Assembly: GCA_016765495.1 (NCBI GenBank)
Contig: JAESPV010000025.1
Span: forward strand, 141,021-205,020
DNA: 64,000 nucleotides
Direction of reading: 5' to 3'
Origin: Desulfocapsa sp.
GTDB lineage: Bacteria; Desulfobacterota; Desulfobulbia; Desulfobulbales; Desulfocapsaceae
This document shows positions 1 through 8,807 of this stretch, piece by piece. How positions within the stretch are numbered: the stretch's first letter is position 1; each line of letters starts with the position of its first letter. Under the pieces are notes generated by a model. It was not told the DNA's origin. It worked only from the letters and a program-made list of their open reading frames with translations, and did no database searches. Position numbers and translations under genes: made by a program.

Positions 1-1478
1 GCTGCACAAAAGGCATCAAGAGGGCCGTTTCCTTCAGCTGCTATGGTCTTTTCTCTACCATCTACTGTAATCACAGCATCAATTTCGGCAAAAGATGCCT
101 GCTCATCATTATCAATATGACGTTTCACCACATTGAAGCTGCTCAAACAATACGGTGCAGTCTTGTGCAGATATTCGCTCTCAAACGAATCCCATATCTC
201 AGCACTCTTCAGTTCGCGCCCTGCTGCATCAGTCAGTTTCTGGATAATTGAACCAAATTCCGGATGCATGGATTTAGGCATCTTCAACCCAAACTCCCGA
301 TCCATAATATAGGCAACGCCCCCCTTTCCAGACTGGCTGTTAATACGAATGATGGATTCATAGGTTCTCCCCACATCTGTCGGGTCGATGGGCAGATAGG
401 GTACTGCCCATATCCCGGTGCCTTCGCGTTCACAAAGTTCCATTCCTTTATTGATGGCATCCTGATGAGAGCCTGAGAATGCAGTATAAACAAGTTCTCC
501 GGCATAGGGGTGCCTTATGTGAACCGGAATCGAAGTTACCTGTTCTGATACAGAAATCAAACGATTAATATCATGGAGATCGAGTTCCGGATCGAGCCCT
601 TGAGTAAACATGTTGAGTGCAAGAGTAATAATATCCACATTCCCGGTACGCTCACCATTTCCAAAAAGAGTTCCTTCCACCCTGTCTCCACCCGCCATAA
701 GGGCGAGTTCCGTTGCAGCAACAGCACAACCGCGATCGTTATGGGCATGCAGGCTGATAATTGCTGATTTCCGGTTCTTCATGTGTTTGCAAAACCACTC
801 AATCTGATCTGCATACACATTGGGAGTTGCCATCTCAACGGTCGAGGGAAGGTTGATAATAACAGGATTTTCAGGTGTTGCATGCCACACATCCATTACA
901 GATTCGCAAATGGATAAAGCAAAATCAAGTTCTGTGCCGGTAAAACTCTCGGGAGAATATTCGAAACGGAAATTTGTTTCAGGATAATTTTCGACTTCTT
1001 CCCTGATTACACGGGCACCTTCCACACCAAGTGCCGTTATCTCGTCACGGCTCATCTTAAAAACTGCACGGCGCTGTAGGGTGGATGTGGAATTGTAGAG
1101 GTGCATCACCACATTCTTTGCTCCCCTTACAGCCTCAAAGCTCTTTTTAATAAGATTTTTGCGGGCAGGAGTAAGCACTTGAATTGTCACATCATCGGGA
1201 ATAAGATTATTCACAATAAGAGTACGTGGAAATTCAAATTCAACTTCAGAGGCCGAAGGGAAACCAACTTCAATTTCTTTAAAACCAACATCAACCAGCA
1301 ACTGAAACAGCTCAAGTTTTTGTTTGAGATCCATCGGTTGGATAAGTGCCTGATTCCCGTCCCGAAGATCCACACTGCACCAATCGGGTGTTTTCGTGAT
1401 CGTTTTACCAGGCCAGGTACGGTCAGGAAGATCTATTCCTTGAAAGGGTTTGTATTTTTTAACAGCTTCAGATTTCAT
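1..1478 (-). CDS. leuA: 2-isopropylmalate synthase, long LeuA form (C-terminal part truncated by window edge)
   Basis: Minus-strand translation MKSEAVKKYKPFQGIDLPDRTWPGKTITKTPDWCSVDLRDGNQALIQPMD... is typical LeuA; AGGAGG RBS just upstream of ATG at 1478. Absent from the ORF track because it runs off the edge. Confidence 0.93.
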   Translation of the reverse strand, partial: MKSEAVKKYKPFQGIDLPDRTWPGKTITKTPDWCSVDLRDGNQALIQPMDLKQKLELFQLLVDVGFKEIEVGFPSASEVEFEFPRTLIVNNLIPDDVTIQVLTPARKNLIKKSFEAVRGAKNVVMHLYNSTSTLQRRAVFKMSRDEITALGVEGARVIREEVENYPETNFRFEYSPESFTGTELDFALSICESVMDVWHATPENPVIINLPSTVEMATPNVYADQIEWFCKHMKNRKSAIISLHAHNDRGCAVAATELALMAGGDRVEGTLFGNGERTGNVDIITLALNMFTQGLDPELDLHDINRLISVSEQVTSIPVHIRHPYAGELVYTAFSGSHQDAINKGMELCEREGTGIWAVPYLPIDPTDVGRTYESIIRINSQSGKGGVAYIMDREFGLKMPKSMHPEFGSIIQKLTDAAGRELKSAEIWDSFESEYLHKTAPYCLSSFNVVKRHIDNDEQASFAEIDAVITVDGREKTIAAEGNGPLDAFCA

Positions 1479-1536
1479 GCTCTTCCTCCTTTTGTTTCCC
1501 GATATCAGCCTTTTTCTTTTGCGTTCACCCGGCCAC

Positions 1537-1570
1537 AAAAAAAAGGCCGCAGTTTACGCTGCGGCCTTTT
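1537..1570 (-). terminator. Rho-independent terminator (leu attenuator) upstream of leuA
   Basis: Minus strand AAAAGGCCGCAG-CGTAAA-CTGCGGCCTTTTTTTTT: perfect 12-bp stem, 6-nt loop, U-tract; lies between leader peptide and leuA. Confidence 0.85.
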
Positions 1571-1606
1571 GGGAATCTTTTTTACGTAATTATGATTATG
1601 TACGTT

Positions 1607-1687
1607 TCAGAACTCTCCATATTCCACCACAGTCAATTCCCTAAGCAGGGTTAGTAGTAGAGTTGATAGATTGTTATGTGCGTACAT
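1607..1687 (-). CDS. leuL: leu operon leader peptide (26 aa, 7 Leu)
   Basis: Minus strand ATG TAC GCA CAT AAC AAT CTA TCA ACT CTA CTA CTA ACC CTG CTT AGG GAA TTG ACT GTG GTG GAA TAT GGA GAG TTC TGA = MYAHNNLSTLLLTLLRELTVVEYGEF*; followed by terminator and leuA. Confidence 0.8.
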   Translation of the reverse strand: MYAHNNLSTLLLTLLRELTVVEYGEF

Positions 1688-1748
1688 GAAAGTCTCTCGG
1701 TAAATGTAACTGTTTATTTATTTTTAAGTAATCACCATCGGGGTTGCT

Positions 1749-1754
1749 TGTCAA
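1749..1754 (-). promoter_or_regulatory. candidate -35 box of leu leader promoter
   Basis: Consensus TTGACA on the minus strand about 60 nt upstream of the leader start; the -10 region is AT-rich but weakly matching. Confidence 0.35.
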
Positions 1755-2049
1755 GAAATGAATAGCAACAAACCTTAAAAAACTGTGAATTACAGTGTTT
1801 TTCCTTCAGTTTCTTCTTGGATATTGACATCCACGCCATTGCTAGATATATTTCACCTCCTGATAGTATTTAGACACTGCATGTACTAATTGACAACTTT
1901 TCCAGTAACTACTCACTGGGAAACGAAATAGTTTCAAAAAAACTCTTACGTTGTAACTGTTTACAGAGCGCCGGATATTTTACGATTTGCCCCCTGTAAG
2001 TGGTTACCTTCTCTAAAAACCTCAACACATATATGAAGGAATAGGGTTC

Positions 2050-3753
2050 ATGGAAAAAATAACAGGCTCTGAAGCCATTATAAAATGCCTCCTTGAAGAG
2101 GGGGTTAAAACAATCTTTGGTTTTCCCGGAGGTGCAGTGATTGACCTCTATGACACCCTAATGGATTCCCAGGTAAATCATGTGCTTGTTCGTCACGAGC
2201 AGGGCGCTGTTCATGCGGCAGATGGTTTTGCCCGTGTAACCGGAGAAGTGGGAGTTGCACTTCTTACTTCCGGTCCCGGTGCAACAAATGGTGTTACTGC
2301 CATTGCCACTGCCTATATGGATTCCATTCCGATGGTAATCCTCACAGGACAGGTTCCCACACCCCTTATTGGTAACGATGCCTTCCAGGAAGTTGATATT
2401 GTTGGAATCACGAGACCATGCACCAAACATAATTACCTGGTAAATAAAGCAGAAGATCTGGTTCCGACTTTGCGCGAAGCATTTCATATTGCCCGTACCG
2501 GTCGTCCAGGCCCTGTTCTTGTTGATCTGCCAAAAGATATTGTCGCATCCATGGTAGAGTTTCACGAGAAGCAACCCATCCGCATGCAGAATTACCAACC
2601 CACCTACGAGCCTCATTTGGGACAGATTGAGAAGGCATGTAAAGAGATCCTGAAAGCGAAACAGCCTGTATTATATGTTGGTGGTGGAGTAATCCTGTCC
2701 AATTGCAATGAAGAGCTGACAGCACTTGCTAAAAGCCTGAACATTCCGGTTACCATGACTCTTATGGGTCTTGGCGGATTCCCTGGCCACGATCCACTCT
2801 CCATGGGAATGCTTGGTATGCACGGAAGTTATACTTCCAATATGGCTGTTGCCAAGAGTGATCTTCTCATCGCCGTGGGTGCACGCTTTGACGACCGTGT
2901 AACAGGAAGAGTTGATGCATTTGCACCACACGCAAAAATTATCCACATCGACATTGATCCAACTTCGATCAGTAAAAACGTCGAGGTTGACATCCCAATT
3001 GTTGCCGATTGCAAGCATGCACTTGTTGCTATGAACAGCTGGTTCGCATCATGTGGTGAAAATCTTGAAGAAATTGGTGCCACCCATTCACCATGGCTTG
3101 AAACTATTAATGCCTGGACCAAGAAGCACCCCATGTCCTACCTTAGTGAAGGCGAAACGATCAAACCGCAGTTTGTCATTGAAAAACTGGACGAACTGAC
3201 TGGCGGCGATGCCATCATCACTACAGAGGTTGGCCAGCACCAGATGTGGACCGCACAATTTTACAAATTTAACAAACCCAGACGTTTTGCCACCTCCGGT
3301 GGTCTAGGAACCATGGGTTTTGGACTTCCTGCTGCCATTGGTGCTAAAATGGCCTTTCCTGATGCAACTGTTATTGATGTGGCGGGTGACGGTTCCATCC
3401 AGATGAACATTCAGGAACTTTCCACATCCAAACAGTATGATTGCCCGGTAATTGTCTGTATCTTAAATAACAACTATCTTGGGATGGTTCGTCAGTGGCA
3501 GGAACTCTTCTACGATAAACGCTATGCGTCAACTGTTATGGAAGTGACACCTGACTTTGTTGCTCTTGCTGAAGCCTACGGTGCTGTAGGGTATCGTTGC
3601 GACAAAACCAGTGAAGTTGAAGCAACTATTAAACGGGCCCTGGAGGCAGTTAAGAAAACCACTGTTATCCTGGATTTCCGTATTGCTCGTGAAGAAGGTG
3701 TTTTTCCAATGGTTCCTGCTGGAAAGGCTACCACGGAAATGCTTCTTGTCTGA
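2050..3753 (+). CDS. ilvB: acetolactate synthase, large (catalytic) subunit
   Basis: 567 aa; MEKITGSEAIIKCLLEEGVKTIFGFPGGAVIDLYD..., TPP-binding GDGSIQMNIQEL. Confidence 0.96.
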   Translation: MEKITGSEAIIKCLLEEGVKTIFGFPGGAVIDLYDTLMDSQVNHVLVRHEQGAVHAADGFARVTGEVGVALLTSGPGATNGVTAIATAYMDSIPMVILTGQVPTPLIGNDAFQEVDIVGITRPCTKHNYLVNKAEDLVPTLREAFHIARTGRPGPVLVDLPKDIVASMVEFHEKQPIRMQNYQPTYEPHLGQIEKACKEILKAKQPVLYVGGGVILSNCNEELTALAKSLNIPVTMTLMGLGGFPGHDPLSMGMLGMHGSYTSNMAVAKSDLLIAVGARFDDRVTGRVDAFAPHAKIIHIDIDPTSISKNVEVDIPIVADCKHALVAMNSWFASCGENLEEIGATHSPWLETINAWTKKHPMSYLSEGETIKPQFVIEKLDELTGGDAIITTEVGQHQMWTAQFYKFNKPRRFATSGGLGTMGFGLPAAIGAKMAFPDATVIDVAGDGSIQMNIQELSTSKQYDCPVIVCILNNNYLGMVRQWQELFYDKRYASTVMEVTPDFVALAEAYGAVGYRCDKTSEVEATIKRALEAVKKTTVILDFRIAREEGVFPMVPAGKATTEMLLV

Positions 3754-3782
3754 TACTGCGCTTCGCACATAACACAAAGTTA

Positions 3783-3807
3783 AAGGTGCCTGAAACTCAG
3801 GCACCTT
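3783..3807. other. perfect 11-bp hairpin between ilvB and ilvN
   Basis: AAGGTGCCTGA-AAC-TCAGGCACCTT. Confidence 0.6.
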
Positions 3808-3844
3808 ATGAACAAATATATTTTTCTATTCACAGGATAAACAG

Positions 3845-4327
3845 ATGAAACATACGCTTTCAGTTCTTCTTCAAAACAAACCTGGAGTCCTTTCCCGAGT
3901 TACTGGCCTGTTCAGTGGCCGCGGGTTCAATATTGAGAGTCTCAGCGTGGCAGAAACGCTTGATTCTTCCCTCTCCTGTCTCACTCTGGTAACCACTGGC
4001 AATGAAGCAATTGTTGAACAGATAACCAAGCAGCTTCACAAGCTTATCGATGTCATCAAAGTGACCGATATCAGTGAAAGTGAATATGTTGAAAGAGAAA
4101 TGGCACTCATCCGGGTTAAGGCCGAAAATACCACTCGCGCAGAAGTGTTGCGAGTTATTGATATTTTCCGTGGCAAAGTCGTTGATGTCAGCCCAAAATC
4201 GTATGTTGTCGAGGTCACTGGCACCACAACTAAGCTTCAAGCCATTATTGACATTCTCCGTCCAATTGGGATTAAAGAGATTGTTCGTACCGGAACCATT
4301 GCCATGGTACGAACGCCAAAACAATAA
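3845..4327 (+). CDS. ilvN: acetolactate synthase, small regulatory subunit
   Basis: MKHTLSVLLQNKPGVLSRVTGLFSGRGFNIESLSV ACT domain; follows ilvB. Confidence 0.95.
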   Translation: MKHTLSVLLQNKPGVLSRVTGLFSGRGFNIESLSVAETLDSSLSCLTLVTTGNEAIVEQITKQLHKLIDVIKVTDISESEYVEREMALIRVKAENTTRAEVLRVIDIFRGKVVDVSPKSYVVEVTGTTTKLQAIIDILRPIGIKEIVRTGTIAMVRTPKQ

Positions 4328-4447
4328 GACCGTATGACGAGTCTTATAGGCACTACACGATTGTTTCCGGTAAAAGCAGGTTAACGACATGAGTCGTTAC
4401 CGGCTTTTCCTGCTATCAGCCCATTTACAGATCACCAAAAAACTACC

Positions 4448-5092
4448 ATGACCCACCCCAGGATACCACTTGCACAGGAAGGCTACCCATTTATTGCTTT
4501 TGCAGCCTTTGTTACTCTTATTACTGCCATTCTCGGATATGAAATCTTTGCCTGGCCTTCCCTGTTTGTTACAGGCTTTGTTGTTGCATTCTTCAGGGAT
4601 CCAGAACGAATGACCGATGCAAAACCTGAAGAGTTAATCTCCCCTGCAGACGGGAAAGTCATCCTTATTGAAGAACAGTTTGATGACACTTACCTGCAGG
4701 AACAGGTCATAAAAATTTCCATCTTCATGAATGTCTTTAATGTTCATGTTAACCGGATTCCCGTGGATGGTACCGTGCAGAAAATTCATTACAAACCCGG
4801 AAAATTTTATTCCGCCGATAGTAACAAGGGCGCTCTTTTAAATGAAAGCTGCGGCGTTACCCTGCAAACCAAAACAGGGCAGCGCATGGTTTTCGTTCAG
4901 GTTGCAGGCTTGATTGCCAGACGAATTGTTAACTGGCTGGAGCCTCAAGACTCGGTTCAACGAGGTGAACGTTTCGGGCTTATTCGTTTTGGTTCACGTG
5001 TTGATCTGTACCTGCCCGTAACAAGTAAGATTTCTGTGGAAATTGGACAAAAAGTCAGTGCCGGAAAAACTGCCATCGCATCATTTTCCTGA
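4448..5092 (+). CDS. psd: phosphatidylserine decarboxylase, short (PSD-A-like)
   Basis: 214 aa, FFRDPER, SPADGKV, MNVFNVHVNR motifs; adjacent to pssA. Confidence 0.92.
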   Translation: MTHPRIPLAQEGYPFIAFAAFVTLITAILGYEIFAWPSLFVTGFVVAFFRDPERMTDAKPEELISPADGKVILIEEQFDDTYLQEQVIKISIFMNVFNVHVNRIPVDGTVQKIHYKPGKFYSADSNKGALLNESCGVTLQTKTGQRMVFVQVAGLIARRIVNWLEPQDSVQRGERFGLIRFGSRVDLYLPVTSKISVEIGQKVSAGKTAIASFS

Positions 5093-5218
5093 TATTTTAA
5101 TGTATCGGAAAAGTAAATTTCCCGTGGAATGCTTTCCGATAGAGCTGACAACTGATAACTTCCGCCCGCAGGGCATCATGATAAAAGTATAATTATCCTT
5201 TCTTCAGGGGCATATTGT

Positions 5219-5977
5219 ATGACTGACAGTTCCTCAAATATGGATAATCGTTTTTATCCATTGCCATGCATGTTTACATTGGCAAGTTTATTTTGTGGCT
5301 TTTACTCCATTGTCGCAGCAATTAATACCGAGTTCAAAACTGCCGCCATTGCAATACTTGTAGCTGCTATTTTTGATACACTCGATGGCCGTGTTGCTCG
5401 AATGACTCAGACTACCAGTCAGTTTGGGGCTGAACTTGATTCCCTTTGTGATATGGTTTCTTTTGGTGTTTCGCCAGCTATTCTCGCATATCTCTGGGCA
5501 CTGCATCCATATGGCAGGTATGGCTGGCTGGCAGCTTTTCTCTATGTTGCCATGACATCTCTACGCCTTGCCCGTTTCAATACCAAGGACAGTACGTCAA
5601 GTTCCAAAAATTTTATTGGCCTCCCCTGTCCTGCCGCTGCTGCCATGATATCTGCTGCAGTTTTATTCAGTCATTTTTTGGGTGTTACCGGTGAGGTAAA
5701 ACATATCTCGCTGCTTTTACTGGTGTATATTCTCTCTTACCTTATGGTCTCAACCCACACATACTATAGTTTTAAAGAGTTGCCCAAGTTTAAAATGAAC
5801 CGGTTCCAAATGCTTGTTGGACTCCTGCTCCTTTTCATTCTTGTTGCTGCCGAACCTCAAATAATGCTCTTTGCACTTTTTTTAATCTATCTTGTGTCGG
5901 GACCTGTTTTTGGCCTCATGACAAAGCTTCGAGCAGTTAAGAAAAAAACGATCCCAACCAAAAAACGGGAGCCCTGA
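5219..5977 (+). CDS. pssA: CDP-diacylglycerol--serine O-phosphatidyltransferase
   Basis: CDP-alcohol phosphatidyltransferase motif D-T-L-D-G-R-V-A-R...AELDSLCDMVSFG. Confidence 0.93.
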   Translation: MTDSSSNMDNRFYPLPCMFTLASLFCGFYSIVAAINTEFKTAAIAILVAAIFDTLDGRVARMTQTTSQFGAELDSLCDMVSFGVSPAILAYLWALHPYGRYGWLAAFLYVAMTSLRLARFNTKDSTSSSKNFIGLPCPAAAAMISAAVLFSHFLGVTGEVKHISLLLLVYILSYLMVSTHTYYSFKELPKFKMNRFQMLVGLLLLFILVAAEPQIMLFALFLIYLVSGPVFGLMTKLRAVKKKTIPTKKREP

Positions 5978-5999
5978 GCGTTACTTATTGTCAATTTTG

Positions 6000-6037
6000 A
6001 GCGCCTCAGGTAACAAACACCTGAGGCGCTTTTTTTA
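6000..6037 (+). terminator. Rho-independent terminator after pssA
   Basis: AGCGCCTCAGGT-AACAAAC-ACCTGAGGCGCT followed by TTTTTTT. Confidence 0.85.
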
Positions 6038-6133
6038 TTCCGTATGCCATGGCCATTGTGTCTTGTTCAGGAATCAAAAATTTGTTATTTATCGTTCTTA
6101 GTTTCTCTAACTGACAAATATAAAGGTTTTATT

Positions 6134-7165
6134 ATGAGTGAAAATCAAAAGAAGTATAATGTGGCTATCGTCGGGGCAACCGGTGCAGTTGGTGGAGCCA
6201 TGCTCGATGTCCTGAAAAGACGTGACTTTCCCATCAATGAACTACGACTGCTTGCCTCCGAACGATCCGTTGGTAAAAAGATCTCTTTTAAAGATGAAGA
6301 GCTGGAAGTACAACTTCTCAGTTCCGATGCGTTTGCAGGGATTGACATTGCTCTTTTTTCAGCAGGCGCCACACGATCGTTAGATTTTGCACCAGCTGCA
6401 GCTGCGGCAGGTGCCGTTGTTATTGACAACTCCAGTGCCTATCGGATGGATCCTGAAATTCCCCTGGTTGTGCCGGAAGTCAATCCTCATGCCATCGCCC
6501 AATACAAAAAACACGGTATTATTGCCAACCCAAATTGCTCCACAATTCAGATGCTGGTTGCCTTAAAGCCCATTCTTGATAAAGTTGGAATCAAACGACT
6601 GGTTATCTCAACATACCAAGCTGTATCGGGTACCGGGACAAAAGCGATTGAGGAACTTGATCAGCAGGTGAAAGACTATATAAACGCTAAAGAAATGAAA
6701 GCTTCTGTTTATCCTCACCAGATCGCATTCAACTGTCTTCCTCACATCGATTCATTTCTTGAGAATGGGTATACCAAAGAAGAGATGAAGATGGTAAATG
6801 AAACCAGAAAAATTTTTGAAGATGATTCCATTGGCATTACCGCAACAACGGTTCGGGTTCCCGTCTACTACGGACACTCGGAATCAGTTAACATAGAAAC
6901 AAAGCGTAAAATCACTGTCGCTGAAGTTAAAGAATTGCTAGCCATTGCACCAGGAGTGAAACTTGTTGATGACCCTGAAAACTTTAAATATCCCCTTGCC
7001 ACAGATTGTGCAGGAAAGTTTGAAACACTGGTCGGTCGAATTCGTGAAGATGAATCCATAGATAATGGCATTAACCTCTGGGTTGTTTCTGACAACATCT
7101 TAAAAGGTGCTGCGCTGAATGCTGTTCAAATTGCTGAAATCTTTATTAGCGACTATACAAATTGA
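6134..7165 (+). CDS. asd: aspartate-semialdehyde dehydrogenase
   Basis: MSENQKKYNVAIVGATGAVGGAMLDVLKRRDFP...NPNCSTIQM; internal start chosen within ORF 6044..7165. Confidence 0.94.
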   Translation: MSENQKKYNVAIVGATGAVGGAMLDVLKRRDFPINELRLLASERSVGKKISFKDEELEVQLLSSDAFAGIDIALFSAGATRSLDFAPAAAAAGAVVIDNSSAYRMDPEIPLVVPEVNPHAIAQYKKHGIIANPNCSTIQMLVALKPILDKVGIKRLVISTYQAVSGTGTKAIEELDQQVKDYINAKEMKASVYPHQIAFNCLPHIDSFLENGYTKEEMKMVNETRKIFEDDSIGITATTVRVPVYYGHSESVNIETKRKITVAEVKELLAIAPGVKLVDDPENFKYPLATDCAGKFETLVGRIREDESIDNGINLWVVSDNILKGAALNAVQIAEIFISDYTN

Positions 7166-7749
7166 GGATCATAGGCGGCCTTGCCCGTGGACGGAAACTC
7201 AAGACCCCGGGCAGATCCAACTCCATTCGTCCTACTACTGATCGTGCAAGAGAGGCACTGTTCAGCATAATAGGCAGCATGATCCACTCAGCTCGAGTGC
7301 TGGATCTCTTTGCCGGGACAGGAGCGCTTGGCCTGGAAGCTTTTAGCAGAGGCGCTAAGCAAGTCGTTTTTGTTGAGAAAGAGAGCAAAGCAATTCATGT
7401 CATCAACCACAATTGTGCTCTGTGCACAAAGGGTATAAAAGATATTCAAGGGGATGAGCTAATTGTTATTCAACATGATCTTTGCAGGGGAGTAAACTTC
7501 AAGCATCCCATGTTTGCAGACTCACCCTGCTTTGATATTATTTTTCTTGACCCGCCTTACAATAAAAACCTGGCTGAAAAAAGTCTGAGCTTTTTGGATA
7601 CCAGTAATTTTATCACAGCGTCAACATTGATCATTGCTGAAGAAAGCAGCGCAAACACATTGCCTGATTCTTATCTACGATTGAAGCTTGCTGATCAACG
7701 AAGATATGGGGACACCGGATTCTGGTTTTACAAAGCAAGAGAACGGTAA
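7162..7749 (+). CDS. rsmD: 16S rRNA (guanine966-N2)-methyltransferase RsmD
   Basis: MRIIGGLARGRKLKTPG..., VLDLFAGTGALGLEA, FLDPPY; TTG start overlapping the asd stop. Confidence 0.92.
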   Translation: MRIIGGLARGRKLKTPGRSNSIRPTTDRAREALFSIIGSMIHSARVLDLFAGTGALGLEAFSRGAKQVVFVEKESKAIHVINHNCALCTKGIKDIQGDELIVIQHDLCRGVNFKHPMFADSPCFDIIFLDPPYNKNLAEKSLSFLDTSNFITASTLIIAEESSANTLPDSYLRLKLADQRRYGDTGFWFYKARER

Positions 7750-7776
7750 AATTTTATAACTTTAATTGATTGAGGA

Positions 7777-7816
7777 AGGCAACGAAATATTTCCAAGTTA
7801 TTTCGTGTACGTTCCT
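7777..7816 (+). repeat. dispersed repeat copy A (TTATTTCGTGTACGTTCCT core)
   Basis: GAAGGCAACGAAATATTTCCAAGTTATTTCGTGTACGTTCC resembles the copy at 18416-18460. Confidence 0.55.
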
Positions 7817-7823
7817 TATTACT

Positions 7824-8339
7824 ATGACAACAACTTCCCAACACCGGAAAAAACTTGCCGTCTACCCCGGCACATTTGACCCCATAACCATGGGCCACCT
7901 CGATATCATTGATCGCGCCTTAAATATTTTTGATACGGTCATTATTGCCATAGCCATTAATCCAGGGAAAACACCTCTTTTTTCTCTGGAGGAACGGGAG
8001 GAAATGGTGAAAAAATGTTTTCCACACGATTATTCACGTATCAAGGTAGACACAGTATCGGGATTGCTGGTTCAATATGCTGCGGATAAAGGTGCAAAGG
8101 CTATTATTCGTGGATTGCGAGCGGTATCCGACTTTGATTATGAATTTCAGTTGGCATTAATGAATAAAAAACTTGAGCGGGAAGTGGACACTATTTTTCT
8201 TATGCCTGGGTTCAGGTGGATCTATATCAGTTCCTCCATTATTAAAGATGCTGCACGACACGGAGGAGATGTTTGTGAACTTGTTCCAGAACACGTAAAC
8301 CAGAGCCTTCTCAAAAAGTTTTCCAAAGCAAGATGTTAA
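7824..8339 (+). CDS. coaD: phosphopantetheine adenylyltransferase
   Basis: KLAVYPGTFDPITMGHLDIIDRA, RGLRAVSDFDYEFQLALMN; internal start MTTTSQH chosen. Confidence 0.95.
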   Translation: MTTTSQHRKKLAVYPGTFDPITMGHLDIIDRALNIFDTVIIAIAINPGKTPLFSLEEREEMVKKCFPHDYSRIKVDTVSGLLVQYAADKGAKAIIRGLRAVSDFDYEFQLALMNKKLEREVDTIFLMPGFRWIYISSSIIKDAARHGGDVCELVPEHVNQSLLKKFSKARC

Positions 8340-8340
8340 A

Positions 8341-8362
8341 GTTACTTCGTGTACGTTCCTTT
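8341..8362 (+). repeat. dispersed repeat copy B (partial)
   Basis: GTTACTTCGTGTACGTTCCTTT matches the 3' half of copy A. Confidence 0.5.
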
Positions 8363-8380
8363 CTCTCTATCTGATTCTTC

Positions 8381-8788
8381 ATGAAATCCTGTAAAAATAC
8401 CCCGCCAATACAAAGCAAACGCAGGTTTCTTTTTTTATGTGCCGGATTTGCTGCTCTATACCCCATCTTTCGTTTTCTTGGATTCTCAATGCCCAAAAAA
8501 CCAAGGGTGATAGAACTGAGTAACACACTCACCGCTGGTGGGTTCCATACCGGCCCCGACTATATTCTTTTTGATAACGGTACCGAGGCATGGGCACTCT
8601 CAAGAAAATGTACTCATCTTGGGTGCACCATAAATTACCATGAAAAAGATGGTCTCCTTGAATGCCCGTGCCATCAGAGTCGTTTTTCAACGAAAGGTCT
8701 TGTTCTTCATGGCCCGGCCGAGAAAGCACTGGCCCGTTATAAGGTGGAAAAATTAAAAGATGGTGGCGGCTATATTGTTACCATTTAG
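8381..8788 (+). CDS. Rieske [2Fe-2S] protein (menaquinol oxidoreductase complex)
   Basis: CTHLGC and CPCHQS Rieske cluster motifs, N-terminal TM segment. Confidence 0.92.
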   Translation: MKSCKNTPPIQSKRRFLFLCAGFAALYPIFRFLGFSMPKKPRVIELSNTLTAGGFHTGPDYILFDNGTEAWALSRKCTHLGCTINYHEKDGLLECPCHQSRFSTKGLVLHGPAEKALARYKVEKLKDGGGYIVTI

Positions 8789-8807
8789 AAAGTACAACAT
8801 ATATAAG

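Noticed and set aside
1101-1589. 162-aa plus-strand ORF
   Set aside because: Antisense to leuA and the attenuator region; no recognisable domain; leuA reads convincingly on the minus strand.
1860-2049. Branched-chain leader peptide/attenuator for ilvB
   Set aside because: No ORF with Ile/Val/Leu runs and no terminator hairpin found before ilvB, unlike the leu side.
2158-3134. Several minus-strand ORFs of 100-150 aa
   Set aside because: Fully antisense to ilvB, low-complexity shadow translations, no independent start signals.
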